Shown here: positions 37,785-47,464 of the stretch, piece by piece
Position numbering within the stretch: position 1 is the first letter of the stretch
How the letters are laid out: each line of letters opens with the position of its first letter
NCBI GenBank assembly: GCA_025210295.1
Contig: JAOASC010000012.1
Coordinates: forward strand, 1 to 53,463
Source: Flavobacteriales bacterium
GTDB lineage: Bacteria; Bacteroidota; Bacteroidia; Flavobacteriales_D; Parvicellaceae
DNA length: 53,463 nucleotides
Direction: 5' to 3'
Notes under the pieces: model-generated
Told to the model about the DNA's origin: nothing
The model's input: the letters and a program-made list of their open reading frames with translations, nothing else
Databases searched by the model: none
Made by a program: the position numbers and the translations under genes

Positions 37785-38297
37785 ATGTTTAAGAAAACAG
37801 CGAAAGAAACAATAGCTATTCAAACAAAGTTGGTAATGCCTAACGATACTAATCCAATGGATACCCTGTTTGGAGGGCGTTTGATGGCATGGATGGATGA
37901 AATAGCTAGTATTTCAGCGTTTAGACATTCAGGAAGAATATGTGTAACAGCATCGATAAATAACGTTTCGTTCGAACATCCAATTGTCGCGGGAGATTTT
38001 GTTACCTTAGAAGCTAAAGTTTCAAGAGCATTTAACTCTTCAATGGAAATTTTTGTAGATGTTTTTGTAGAAGATGCTATGGGAAAACGAAAGAAATGTA
38101 ATGAGGCAATTTTTGTTTTTGTAGCTATAGATCAATTTAGAAATCCAATACAAATTCCAGATTTAGTTCCAGAGACAGAGTTAGAGAAAAAACGATTTGA
38201 TTCAGCCCTAAGACGTAAACAATTAAGTTTGGTGTTAGCAGGAAGAATGAAACCTACTGAAGCAACAGAATTACAATCTATTTTTGAAACCGAATAA
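37785..38297 (+). CDS. Acyl-CoA thioesterase, hotdog fold (YciA/BACH-like)
   Basis: The 170-residue protein shows the acyl-CoA hydrolase signature MPNDTNPMDTLFGGRLMAWM, with the catalytic Asp region (DEIASISAFRHSGR), and NVSFEHPIVAGDFVTLEAKV. These enzymes hydrolyse acyl-CoAs in the cytoplasm. The C-terminus continues past the hotdog core with a charged helix. The following DUF4254 gene begins 13 bases after its stop. Confidence 0.9.
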   Translation: MFKKTAKETIAIQTKLVMPNDTNPMDTLFGGRLMAWMDEIASISAFRHSGRICVTASINNVSFEHPIVAGDFVTLEAKVSRAFNSSMEIFVDVFVEDAMGKRKKCNEAIFVFVAIDQFRNPIQIPDLVPETELEKKRFDSALRRKQLSLVLAGRMKPTEATELQSIFETE

Positions 38298-38310
38298 CCC
38301 AATATCACTT

Positions 38311-38913
38311 ATGAATTCAAAACAGTGTATTCAAATTTTTAATCAATCCATTCAAGATTATCACATTCATGATAATGTTGCTACTCCTATCACCAATCCT
38401 TTTGAAGAAAATACCATAGAAGCCTTATTGTATTTGAAGAATTGGGTAGATACAGTGCAGTGGCACTATGAAGATATTATTCGAGACCCAGAGATCGATC
38501 CAATAGCGGGGATGGAATTAAAAAGAAAAATTGATAAGTCTAATCAACATCGTACCGATTTGGTTGAACAGATTGATGATTTTTACATTGAGCAATTTAA
38601 GACAATAGAAGTGAAAGAGTCAGCAACATTAAATACAGAAAGTCCAGCTTGGGTGGTGGATCGTCTTTCTATTTTATGTTTAAAGATCTATCACATGCAA
38701 GAGCAAACAGAAAGAGCTGATGTTTCTGATCTACATAGACAACAATGTGAACATAAGTTGGCAGTTTTAAAAGAACAAGAAATCGATTTATCGAATTCTT
38801 TTGATCAGCTGTTAGAAGATTTTGCAAAAGGAGATAAAAAAATCAAAGTTTATCGTCAGATGAAGATGTATAACGATAATGACTTAAACCCAGTTTTATA
38901 TAAAAATAAATAA
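38311..38913 (+). CDS. DUF4254 family protein
   Basis: The protein of about 200 residues matches what I recall of DUF4254, a helical Bacteroidota family (LHYLKNWVDTVQWHYED-like stretch at residues 40-60; MELKRKIDKSNQHRTDLVEQ). There is no signal peptide. In this phylum DUF4254 genes are often near LPS heptosyltransferase genes, but none is seen here. I prefer the ATG at 38311 over a TTG at 38284 that would overlap the thioesterase. The function is unknown. Confidence 0.78.
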   Translation: MNSKQCIQIFNQSIQDYHIHDNVATPITNPFEENTIEALLYLKNWVDTVQWHYEDIIRDPEIDPIAGMELKRKIDKSNQHRTDLVEQIDDFYIEQFKTIEVKESATLNTESPAWVVDRLSILCLKIYHMQEQTERADVSDLHRQQCEHKLAVLKEQEIDLSNSFDQLLEDFAKGDKKIKVYRQMKMYNDNDLNPVLYKNK

Positions 38914-38958
38914 CTCATTATAAGATAATTATTAAGCGACAATCATTAATTTTGTAAC

Positions 38959-41357
<2,399 letters not shown>

Positions 41358-41370
41358 ACACCATTAAAGC

Positions 41371-41444
41371 GGCCTCGTAGCTCAACTGAATAGAGCACTG
41401 GATTTCGGCTCCAGCGGTTGCAGGTTTGAACCCTGCCGAGGTCA
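41371..41444 (+). tRNA. tRNA-Arg (anticodon TCG)
   Basis: A full cloverleaf can be drawn by hand. The acceptor is GGCCTCG paired with CGAGGTC (one G-U), the D-arm GCTC/GAGC, and the anticodon stem CTGGA/TCCAG with loop TTTCGGC and anticodon TCG at 41405-41407. The variable loop is CGGTT, the T-arm GCAGG/CCTGC with loop TTTGAAC, and the discriminator A. No CCA is encoded. The last part of the gene (41429-41445) recurs exactly at 47420-47436. Confidence 0.95.
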
Positions 41445-41456
41445 CTAATTCTTCTG

Positions 41457-41494
41457 AAAGCCTTGTTATCAAAGAGATGACAAGGCTTTTTTTT
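41457..41494 (+). terminator. Intrinsic terminator after tRNA-Arg
   Basis: A 14-bp stem with one G-T wobble (AAAGCCTTGTTATC with GATGACAAGGCTTT) and a 5-base loop is followed by a T-run. It starts 13 bases after the tRNA and could end the eno-tRNA transcript. Confidence 0.88.
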
Positions 41495-41610
41495 GTAAAA
41501 TGATTAAAAAACAAAATGTTGCTTATGTTTCATAAACCCCAGTAATAGCTGAGAGTGTAGATGGTTCGGTTGGTTTGAATCCTCTTGAGTTTTATTTTGT
41601 TAATCTTTTC

Positions 41611-42345
41611 TTAAATCGAATCAAAAGGGCTTTTGATGTTCATTAAACTTTCGTTTGCAATATGAGTATAGATTAAAGTCGTCTTAATACTATTATGCCC
41701 TAAAAGCTTTTGAATATGAGATATTCCAACTCCATCTTCCAGTAGATGAGTAGCAAAACTATGCCTTAAAGTGTGTGGGGTAGCGTTCTTTTTAATACCT
41801 GATCTTAGAAGTGCTTTTTTGAAAAACTTAGCAGAGCTACTAGCTGTATATTTTCCTCCTTTTTGTCCTTCAAATAAATATTCTTTGGGCTTATATTTCT
41901 GAAAATATTCTCTCAACAACTCCAATACTTTCGGAGATAAAATGGAATATCTGTCCTTTTTACCTTTTGCTTGTCTCACATACACAGTCATTCTATGAGA
42001 ATCTATATCTTTAATTCTTAATTCCAGTAATTCTCCTATTCTTAGCCCGCTTCCATAAAGTAGGGCTAAAATCGCTTTATGTTTGATATTATAAGCCGAA
42101 TCAATAATTAACTTTACTTCTTTCTTACTTAATACAACAGGTATTTTGTTTTCTCTTTGAGAAACTTTAAGATAATGGAATGGAATTTCACGATTGTAAA
42201 TCTCTTTATAAAATAATTTTAAGCTACCTACTACTTGTCTTTGAGTAGAGGCTGATATTTTCTTGGTGTACACCAAATGAAAGATATAATCAAATAAATC
42301 TTTATCCTTTAGGTGTTGAAAAGACTTGTAATTAAAAAAACACAT
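41611..42345 (-). CDS. Tyrosine recombinase, Xer/IntI-like integrase (main part, upstream frameshift)
   Basis: This 244-residue frame holds the catalytic domain and part of the N-terminal SAM-like domain. The catalytic set is complete: Arg102 (GSGLRIGEL), Lys near 128 (AKGKKDR), His191-x-x-Arg194 (TPHTLRHSF), His217 (LLGHNS) and Tyr226 (LIYTH). The C-terminus ends IKSPFDSI, like the SPLD tail of integron integrases. The extra IntI patch normally found before the HxxR box is missing. The first residues (MCFF) arise from a frameshift; the true N-terminus lies in another frame up to 42445. Its position beside an attI-like site, facing away from the cassettes, fits an integron integrase. Confidence 0.85.
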   Translation of the reverse strand: MCFFNYKSFQHLKDKDLFDYIFHLVYTKKISASTQRQVVGSLKLFYKEIYNREIPFHYLKVSQRENKIPVVLSKKEVKLIIDSAYNIKHKAILALLYGSGLRIGELLELRIKDIDSHRMTVYVRQAKGKKDRYSILSPKVLELLREYFQKYKPKEYLFEGQKGGKYTASSSAKFFKKALLRSGIKKNATPHTLRHSFATHLLEDGVGISHIQKLLGHNSIKTTLIYTHIANESLMNIKSPFDSI

Positions 42346-42585
42346 ATACCATTTTTAGATGCATAAGGTAACTGCTTATAGTTTGCTTACTGTATCTTTT
42401 TATTTCAAGTATTCTTTTAAAATTTTCAAGCTGATTGTTTTTCATAAAAGTAAAATTAACCACCCAAGAAGGCTCCTAAGTTGTAGTTCTGTAAACTTAC
42501 GAAAAACAAAGAAAAAGTATTGAATAACCTCTTTAAGGTTTGTTATCTTGGAGTTATTTAGTAACTTCCACATATAAACAAGTTA
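42263..42585. repeat. Integrase-start/attI module, copy 1
   Basis: This 323-base segment recurs at 49942-50264 with about a dozen substitutions and two 1-base indels by hand alignment. It spans the N-terminal codons of the integrase, the 137-base leader and the attI-like site. It begins with the perfect palindrome TTGGTGTACACCAA (42263-42276) and ends exactly at the cassette junction (GTTA), after which the two copies diverge completely. Confidence 0.9.
42335..42445 (-). pseudogene. N-terminal segment of the integrase, separated by a +1 frameshift
   Basis: An ATG at 42445 starts MKNNQLENFKRILEIKRYSK and continues through SYLMHLKMVYVFF, then meets TAA. The run of seven A (plus strand) here is six in the second copy at 49942-50264, where the same frame continues into NYKPFQHLKDKDLFDY. 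One base removed from the run would therefore restore a recombinase of about 277 residues. Either the gene is inactivated, or the T7 run is read by slippage. Confidence 0.75.
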
Positions 42586-42590
42586 GCCAC
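42562..42590 (+). other. attI-like recombination site 1 with first cassette core
   Basis: The inverted pair TAACTT (42562-42567) and AAGTTA (42580-42585) is separated by 12 bases, like the two integrase-binding boxes of a simple attI. The core GTTAGCCAC (42582-42590) is the junction: G42582 belongs to attI and the bases after it to cassette 1. The inverse core of cassette 1 at 43849-43857 is its exact reverse complement. Confidence 0.75.
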
Positions 42591-42604
42591 AAGTAAATGA
42601 CACG

Positions 42605-43285
42605 ATGGAATGGATTAAAATTATAGCACCTTTGTTTGGAGTCCTCCTTGGTTGGGGATTATCTGAAAAAGCTAAACTTTGGGCAGATATTAGAACCGAT
42701 AAAAGAAAGGTTAAAAGACTTCTTTTTTACATTCTTGAACTCAGATTTCATTTTACTCGCGAATTAAATGTCCAAAAAGAAATCGACTCTTTTATTGATT
42801 CAGCAACTTCACGACTTAAATCAGAGTTTGGCGATGAAGTAGAATTGGGAATAGATATGTATAAACCATTCATAATGGAAATAGTAAAATCCAATTTTAG
42901 CGAAGACAAACAACTTGACTTTCTAGAAGAAAATATTGATTCCGTTATTGTTGATTTATCAGAAGTGTTTCCAGTTTTCGCATATGAGTTAAGTGGTCAG
43001 TACAGGATAAAAGAAAGACTAAATAAATCCGATAATTACCTTGCTGAATTAGAGGGGCTAACAGGAGGTATGCCATTTGACCTAAAAAATTGGTTGCAAC
43101 CCAAATTAACAAAGGGTTTATTGAAAGACCTAGATGAAAATTTAAATAAGATTGCTTTAAAGATTGATAAAAAGACAGCTAAAGACGTGAAGGAAAAAAT
43201 TGTAAAAATGGACAGTCGTGACAATTCTGATGTACAAGAGTTCTTGGAAGACTATATCGCAAAAGTAAAAGACAGTCTTAAATAA
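42605..43285 (+). CDS. Cassette 1: membrane-anchored protein of unknown function
   Basis: The 226-residue protein has one N-terminal membrane segment (IIAPLFGVLLGWGLSEKAK) followed by a basic stretch (DIRTDKRKVKRLLFYILELR) and a long helical cytoplasmic part rich in Lys, Asp and Glu. I do not recognise a family. The start codon is 22 bases after the cassette core, so translation can use the shortest possible leader. It is 3 bases before the GIY-YIG gene, so the two act as a pair within one cassette. Confidence 0.72.
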   Translation: MEWIKIIAPLFGVLLGWGLSEKAKLWADIRTDKRKVKRLLFYILELRFHFTRELNVQKEIDSFIDSATSRLKSEFGDEVELGIDMYKPFIMEIVKSNFSEDKQLDFLEENIDSVIVDLSEVFPVFAYELSGQYRIKERLNKSDNYLAELEGLTGGMPFDLKNWLQPKLTKGLLKDLDENLNKIALKIDKKTAKDVKEKIVKMDSRDNSDVQEFLEDYIAKVKDSLK

Positions 43286-43288
43286 AAA

Positions 43289-43840
43289 ATGGTATTGAAA
43301 GAAATCAACGATATAGACAAAGAGTTAACAAATCAATTTGAATTATTAGCGAACTTGACAAGAAACTTGAGTCTCAATGAGATTACCCAATTTAAACTAA
43401 AGAACGCAGGAAATGTAATTCCTTGGAACGACATTGTCTTTTCGGGAATTTACTTAATCGAGATAAAAAACAATAAGCAGTTTGACACTTATGAAGAGTG
43501 GATTGAAAACTTTAAAAGACAATGGGAAGATGAAAGATATTTAAGGAAATTCACCCCAAACTTGAAGAAGATGAGGATTAAAGCTCATTCAGAGCTAAAA
43601 GAATGGATGCCAATTTACATTGGTAAATCAAAAAACATTGGGAGTCGAATTCATGGACACATTTATAAGGAATTGCACAAAACAACATTCGCTCTGAAAC
43701 TTATGGCACGAGAGAATTTACATGACCATATCTTCAGATTGAAGGTTTGCAAAGTGACAGTAAAAAATTATGATGCAATAGTTCCACGAATAGAATGGCA
43801 ACTAAGAAATAGAATTAATCCTTTGATTGGAAAACAATAA
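43289..43840 (+). CDS. Cassette 1: GIY-YIG nuclease-domain protein
   Basis: The 183-residue protein contains a GIY-YIG fold with an unusually long insert between the two motifs: GIY at residues 53-55 (FSGIYLIEI) and YIG at 110-112 (PIYIGKSKNIGSRIHGH). Arg120, the catalytic Glu169 (RIEWQLRNR) and Asn177 with a following Gly are all present, so it should be an active endonuclease. With the membrane protein just upstream, it may form a membrane-linked defence or anti-plasmid pair; this is inference. The attC-like site begins 8 bases after its stop. Confidence 0.82.
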   Translation: MVLKEINDIDKELTNQFELLANLTRNLSLNEITQFKLKNAGNVIPWNDIVFSGIYLIEIKNNKQFDTYEEWIENFKRQWEDERYLRKFTPNLKKMRIKAHSELKEWMPIYIGKSKNIGSRIHGHIYKELHKTTFALKLMARENLHDHIFRLKVCKVTVKNYDAIVPRIEWQLRNRINPLIGKQ

Positions 43841-43848
43841 AAAAACCA

Positions 43849-44047
43849 GTGGCTAACACGGTATATAGCAAATAGGGCGTTCGGTGATTTACGAAAGTTC
43901 TGTGGTTATTTGAAACACCGCCAAATCGTTGATTTGGCTTTTAAGAATGAATAAATTAAAAACAAAATACAACGCTTTGGCTCAGTGGAAACTTGAAAGT
44001 TTATCGCTTTCTACTGCCCTACTTGCCATATACTAAACGTTAGCTGC
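43849..44047 (+). other. attC-like site 1 (end of cassette 1)
   Basis: The inverse core GTGGCTAAC (43849-43857) is the exact complement of the cassette 1 start at 42582-42590. Inside it, GTATATAGCAAATAGGG (43861-43877) pairs with CCCTACTTGCCATATAC (44017-44033) at 15 of 17 positions. The core GTTAGCTGC (44039-44047) starts cassette 2. The length of about 199 bases is above most known attC sites but the architecture is the same. Confidence 0.8.
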
Positions 44048-44060
44048 AAGCTGAAAAAAA

Positions 44061-45656
44061 ATGACCATAGAAGAATTAAAAGTTCAAGCGAAAAAGAATA
44101 AACAAGAAGGTAATATTGAAACTGCCTTAGACTTATATTCTCAACTATGGGAAAAAGAAAAAAATGAGTGGAACGGATATTTTCTTGCTCAATGTTTAAG
44201 AAAAGCTGAAAATTTCGAAGAAGCAAGAAAGCTACATACTGAGCTTGAAAAGATTTACCCTACTTTTAAGCCTTTACAAAACGACAAACTTTGGCTTGAC
44301 TACAGTGAAAAAATAAAGGATTGGAATAACCAGAATCTTGTTTCTGATGCAGAAGACATTCTTAAAAGAGCAGATAAATATGATAAATACACTTCAAGTG
44401 TTTTTACAAAAACTGTTCTTAATGTCATAAAACACTTATGTCATGAAAGTAACTACAGTTTTGCTTTTGATTGGTTATTAAAGCTTGACCAATCGGTAAT
44501 CAGTAATTCTGTTTTTAATTTTCATGGACAGACATATCCTGCCGACAGAAAGGTTTTTTTTATTCGATATGCTGATATTCTTATCCATTTAGATAAGCAT
44601 ATAGATTATATTGAAATGTGTTTGAAGAACCTAAAAATGAAGCAGAAAAAACAAGTAGAGTTTAAAAAATTCATTATTGAAGACATAACATTTGAAGATT
44701 ACATTTCAAGGGTCAAGTTAGCAAAACACATAAAAAATTTTCAAGAAGAATATCAATTAAGGTTAAAAACTAATCCGAAGCAAAACTATAATGAAAAGAA
44801 AATAACTTTAATAAGTGACCTAAGTCATTATCTATTTTGTCCCATCTCTTTTGCGATTAACGAAACTTACTCTGTTGAAGCAAATACAAGTTGGGAGAAG
44901 GATGAATGGCTTGGAGAGAAAAAACTTTTTATTGATAGACATAAAATATTCAGTAAGTCAAAAAGCTATGAAGACACTTTTAAGGATTGCGAAATAGAAA
45001 TTAATCAACAATTAAAAGATGACTTCTATTACTTATTTAATTCTGTATTAAGAGTAAACAATGCAACCAACCCGAAACCAACTATTTATTCTAATGAGAC
45101 AGGTGATTTGAAAGGAGCACCTGACTATGTAATGCAAGATACTGCTAAAACAAAGTTTGCAATAACCGAAAAATTTTCAAGCATTTACTCGGCTGATTCT
45201 AAGTCTCCATTTGAAAGTGATTTAGTTAAGCACTATGCTTTTATAGATGAGCTTGATAAAGCCAATTTGGATTTTGGGTATTTGATTACTTGGTATTGGC
45301 AACTTACGGACGTTGAAACCAATAGCGAAAATACTAAAAAGAAAATAGTTGTAACATCTTACAGGCTTACTAAGATTGAAAAAAGCCAAATTAATTCCGA
45401 CAAACTATCAATGACATTAAACCAAGTAAATAGTTTCAAAAAGAACAAAGCAATGGATATTGACGGTGAAAGAATTTCTTTTCCAAATAAGTGTCTTAAT
45501 TGTAGTGTGGTGGCATATTGCAACCATAAAACAGGCAATTTTAATAGAATTAAACTTCCCTATAATTTGAGTTTAAACAAAATTGAAAAAGAGCCCAAAA
45601 TTGAACTTCATACAAGAGAAAATATAGATGAAGACACAGATGGTTTACCATTTTAA
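44061..45656 (+). CDS. Cassette 2: TPR protein with Cas4-like Fe-S PD-(D/E)XK nuclease
   Basis: The 531-residue protein starts with tetratricopeptide-like helices (GNIETALDLYSQLWEKEKNE) and a helical middle. From about residue 245 it looks like a Cas4/AddB-type nuclease. Cys260 lies in SHYLFCPISFAIN. A PD-(D/E)XK core has Asp355 in GAPDYVMQD and Glu370-Lys371 in FAITEKFS, and Cys478, Cys481 and Cys487 sit in KCLNCSVVAYC. The four cysteines fit the 4Fe-4S cluster of that family, which cuts or trims DNA ends. A TPR-Cas4-like fusion alone in a cassette suggests a single-gene defence protein; this is inference. Confidence 0.78.
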   Translation: MTIEELKVQAKKNKQEGNIETALDLYSQLWEKEKNEWNGYFLAQCLRKAENFEEARKLHTELEKIYPTFKPLQNDKLWLDYSEKIKDWNNQNLVSDAEDILKRADKYDKYTSSVFTKTVLNVIKHLCHESNYSFAFDWLLKLDQSVISNSVFNFHGQTYPADRKVFFIRYADILIHLDKHIDYIEMCLKNLKMKQKKQVEFKKFIIEDITFEDYISRVKLAKHIKNFQEEYQLRLKTNPKQNYNEKKITLISDLSHYLFCPISFAINETYSVEANTSWEKDEWLGEKKLFIDRHKIFSKSKSYEDTFKDCEIEINQQLKDDFYYLFNSVLRVNNATNPKPTIYSNETGDLKGAPDYVMQDTAKTKFAITEKFSSIYSADSKSPFESDLVKHYAFIDELDKANLDFGYLITWYWQLTDVETNSENTKKKIVVTSYRLTKIEKSQINSDKLSMTLNQVNSFKKNKAMDIDGERISFPNKCLNCSVVAYCNHKTGNFNRIKLPYNLSLNKIEKEPKIELHTRENIDEDTDGLPF

Positions 45657-45663
45657 AATAGCC

Positions 45664-45866
45664 AGTAGCTAACAAGGTCTATAGCTAATAGGGTATTTAG
45701 AGATAAATTGAAAGTCCTGTTCTTTGAGCAGGCAACGCCAAAACAAAGTTTTGACGTTTATTGAAATAGAAATTAAAAGTAAAAACGTTTGTTTTTGACT
45801 AAGTGGTAAACCGAAAGTGAAGTACTCCGAACTTGCCCTATTGTCCATACACAGAACGTTACCTGC
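45664..45866 (+). other. attC-like site 2 (end of cassette 2)
   Basis: The inverse core AGTAGCTAAC (45664-45673) complements the GTTAGCT start of cassette 2. GTCTATAGCTAATAGGG (45677-45693) pairs partly with CCCTATTGTCCATACAC (45836-45852). The core GTTACCTGC (45858-45866) starts cassette 3. The flanking layout matches attC-like site 1, including an ACGTTA crossover context. Confidence 0.78.
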
Positions 45867-45887
45867 AAGCAAAAAAAATGAAATTGA

Positions 45888-46358
45888 ATGAAAAAAAGTG
45901 AATTATTAATTAAAAGGCTGGCAGAAGAAACTATTTATTCTGCAAAAGGTCATTTTAAATCTTCTGACGTAAGAGGAAATTTAATAAACTTTACAATTTG
46001 GACGTGTGCTGTCCTCAGTGTTTTAGGTTTGGTTATAGAGGGGAATTTAATTAATAAATGGTTTTCAGCAATTGGGCTGATTGGAAGTATTGGTTTATTG
46101 ATTTGGAATGAAGGGGAAAGTAAAGACTATAGAACAAAGCATAAAGAAATAGCAGAATTATATTTATCTATCCACAAAGAACTTAGAGATTTGTATTTTA
46201 TGGATAAAGGAAATAAAGAAAAGTTAAAAGAAATTAGTGATAGAATAAAACTTTTAGACCAAAGTAAAAAACCTAACATTTCTATTTTAGCAAGAAAACT
46301 GAGTCAATTGGCTATAGAAAAAAATAAAGAAACTGATAACTGGTATAAATATGAATAA
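45888..46358 (+). CDS. Cassette 3: SLATT-domain two-helix membrane effector
   Basis: The 156-residue protein has two membrane helices (about residues 33-50 and 55-73, LINFTIWTCAVLSVLGLVIE and WFSAIGLIGSIGLLIW). A cytoplasmic helical tail follows with the SLATT signature (YRTKHKEIAELYLSIHKELR). SLATT proteins are predicted pore-forming effectors that answer nucleotide signals. Its gene overlaps the next one, a CD-NTase, by 8 bp, which strongly suggests a two-gene system in which the second messenger opens the pore to stop phage spread. Confidence 0.8.
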   Translation: MKKSELLIKRLAEETIYSAKGHFKSSDVRGNLINFTIWTCAVLSVLGLVIEGNLINKWFSAIGLIGSIGLLIWNEGESKDYRTKHKEIAELYLSIHKELRDLYFMDKGNKEKLKEISDRIKLLDQSKKPNISILARKLSQLAIEKNKETDNWYKYE

Positions 46359-47118
46359 TAAATTACAAAGGTTTGCTCAAAATGAATTAGTATTAGCAAG
46401 AAGTGCGGTGGAAAGACAAAGGATTAACTCTTCTTTATCTCAATTGGAGAAAGTAATTACTAACAAACTTCAAATCCAAAACTTAATTAGATTTGGGTCT
46501 TATACACGTAATACAATTTTACCAAGGAAATTTGACAATAAATCAGATGTTGATTTAATGGTAATATTCAACTCAAGATATACACCTGAAACATATAGAG
46601 GTCAAATTGCAAAAGCAATAAATACTGCTTACCCTAATTCATTATCTAAAAAAGATTTTCCTGCTGTGAAACTTGAATTAAATCACATAATGTTTGATAT
46701 TGTCCCTGCTATTATAGAAAATAATTATTGGAGCGGTACAATATATTTAATCCCAGACAAAGGAAATAATTGGATAAAAACTGAACCGAACGATATTAAT
46801 GATGATTTATCTCAAAAGAATCAATCTTATGGAGGAAACGTAATCCGCCAAGTAATTAGATTATGTAAACATTGGAATGCTAATGCAGGTTATCCTCTAT
46901 CTTCATATTTAATGGAGAAAAAAATAATTAGTCTTTGGTACTGGGGAAATGAAAATACTTATGAAAGGTTTTTAAAAACATTAGACAGTATTGCAGGTCA
47001 TTTACCTAAAGTAAGAAAATGCATAGATAATATCAGAAAATATGAAGGAGTTTTTTATGAACAAAATAAAATAGAACAATTGTATTGGTTACAAAAGCTT
47101 TTACCTGGTTTAAAGTAG
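46351..47118 (+). CDS. Cassette 3: CD-NTase (SMODS-type nucleotidyltransferase)
   Basis: The 255-residue nucleotidyltransferase has the GS motif at residues 49-50 (RFGSYTRNT), the metal pair Asp66/Asp68 (KSDVDLMVIF) and a third Asp116 (HIMFDIVPAI). This matches the SMODS/CD-NTase fold, which makes cyclic or linear oligonucleotide signals in CBASS. Only an effector (SLATT) accompanies it; no Cap2/Cap3 ancillary genes are present, so it is a minimal type I-like arrangement. The product nucleotide cannot be read from sequence. It overlaps the SLATT gene by 8 bp. Confidence 0.85.
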   Translation: MNNKLQRFAQNELVLARSAVERQRINSSLSQLEKVITNKLQIQNLIRFGSYTRNTILPRKFDNKSDVDLMVIFNSRYTPETYRGQIAKAINTAYPNSLSKKDFPAVKLELNHIMFDIVPAIIENNYWSGTIYLIPDKGNNWIKTEPNDINDDLSQKNQSYGGNVIRQVIRLCKHWNANAGYPLSSYLMEKKIISLWYWGNENTYERFLKTLDSIAGHLPKVRKCIDNIRKYEGVFYEQNKIEQLYWLQKLLPGLK

Positions 47119-47121
47119 CTA

Positions 47122-47272
47122 GCAGGTAACAAAGTATAAAAAATAATAAGAGTTAAATACCAAACCCAAAGTTGGTGCATATTAACAAAGTTCGCCAAAT
47201 TTCCAATTTACGGTTAAACGAAAAGTAAGTACGTTTTGATTCCTTACTATTCTTATACTAAACGTAAAAAAA
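47122..47272 (+). other. attC-like site 3 (end of cassette 3), degenerate right core
   Basis: The inverse core GCAGGTAAC (47122-47130) is the exact complement of the cassette 3 start GTTACCTGC at 45858. AGTATAAAAAATAATAAG pairs with CTTACTATTCTTATACT near 47244-47260. The right side has the usual ACTAAACG, but G47264 is followed by TAAAAAA instead of TTRRRY. What follows is therefore probably not an intact cassette. Confidence 0.72.
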
Positions 47273-47344
47273 TACACCTTCAATTTCTCGCAAATCTTCC
47301 TGTAAGCAGTTTGAACTTTGTCCTATTGAGGGATAATAATACAA

Positions 47345-47436
47345 AAAGTCTAATCCATTGACAATGGATAGTTTTTTATTCGGAATTCGGAACTCCAAGG
47401 TTCATAAGCGATAGCGAATAACCCTGCCGAGGTCAC
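47345..47436 (+). repeat. tRNA-Arg 3' end remnant / att-like direct repeat
   Basis: The 17 bases AACCCTGCCGAGGTCAC at 47420-47436 are identical to the 3' end of tRNA-Arg (41429-41445). Upstream, TTCGGAACTCCAAGGTT loosely resembles the tRNA anticodon-to-variable-loop part. A small AAGCC/GGCTT hairpin follows, as after the true tRNA. It looks like a piece of tRNA gene left by integration of an element at the tRNA or by rearrangement. The rest of 47265-47464 shows no gene. Confidence 0.6.
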
Positions 47437-47464
47437 AAGTAAAGCCAATCCGTTTAGGCTTCTA

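Noticed and set aside
38947..38954. TAATTTTG as promoter of carA
   Set aside because: It ends 4 bases before the start codon, which would place the transcript start inside the gene; probably a chance match.
42335..42350. Programmed -1 frameshift in the integrase at the T7 run
   Set aside because: A -1 shift leads into the wrong frame; restoring the protein needs +1 (or -2). No stimulatory structure was evident, so I treat it as a mutation or slippage run instead.
45669..45872. 67-codon minus-strand frame
   Set aside because: It lies wholly inside attC-like site 2 and reflects the palindrome; it has no protein-like features.
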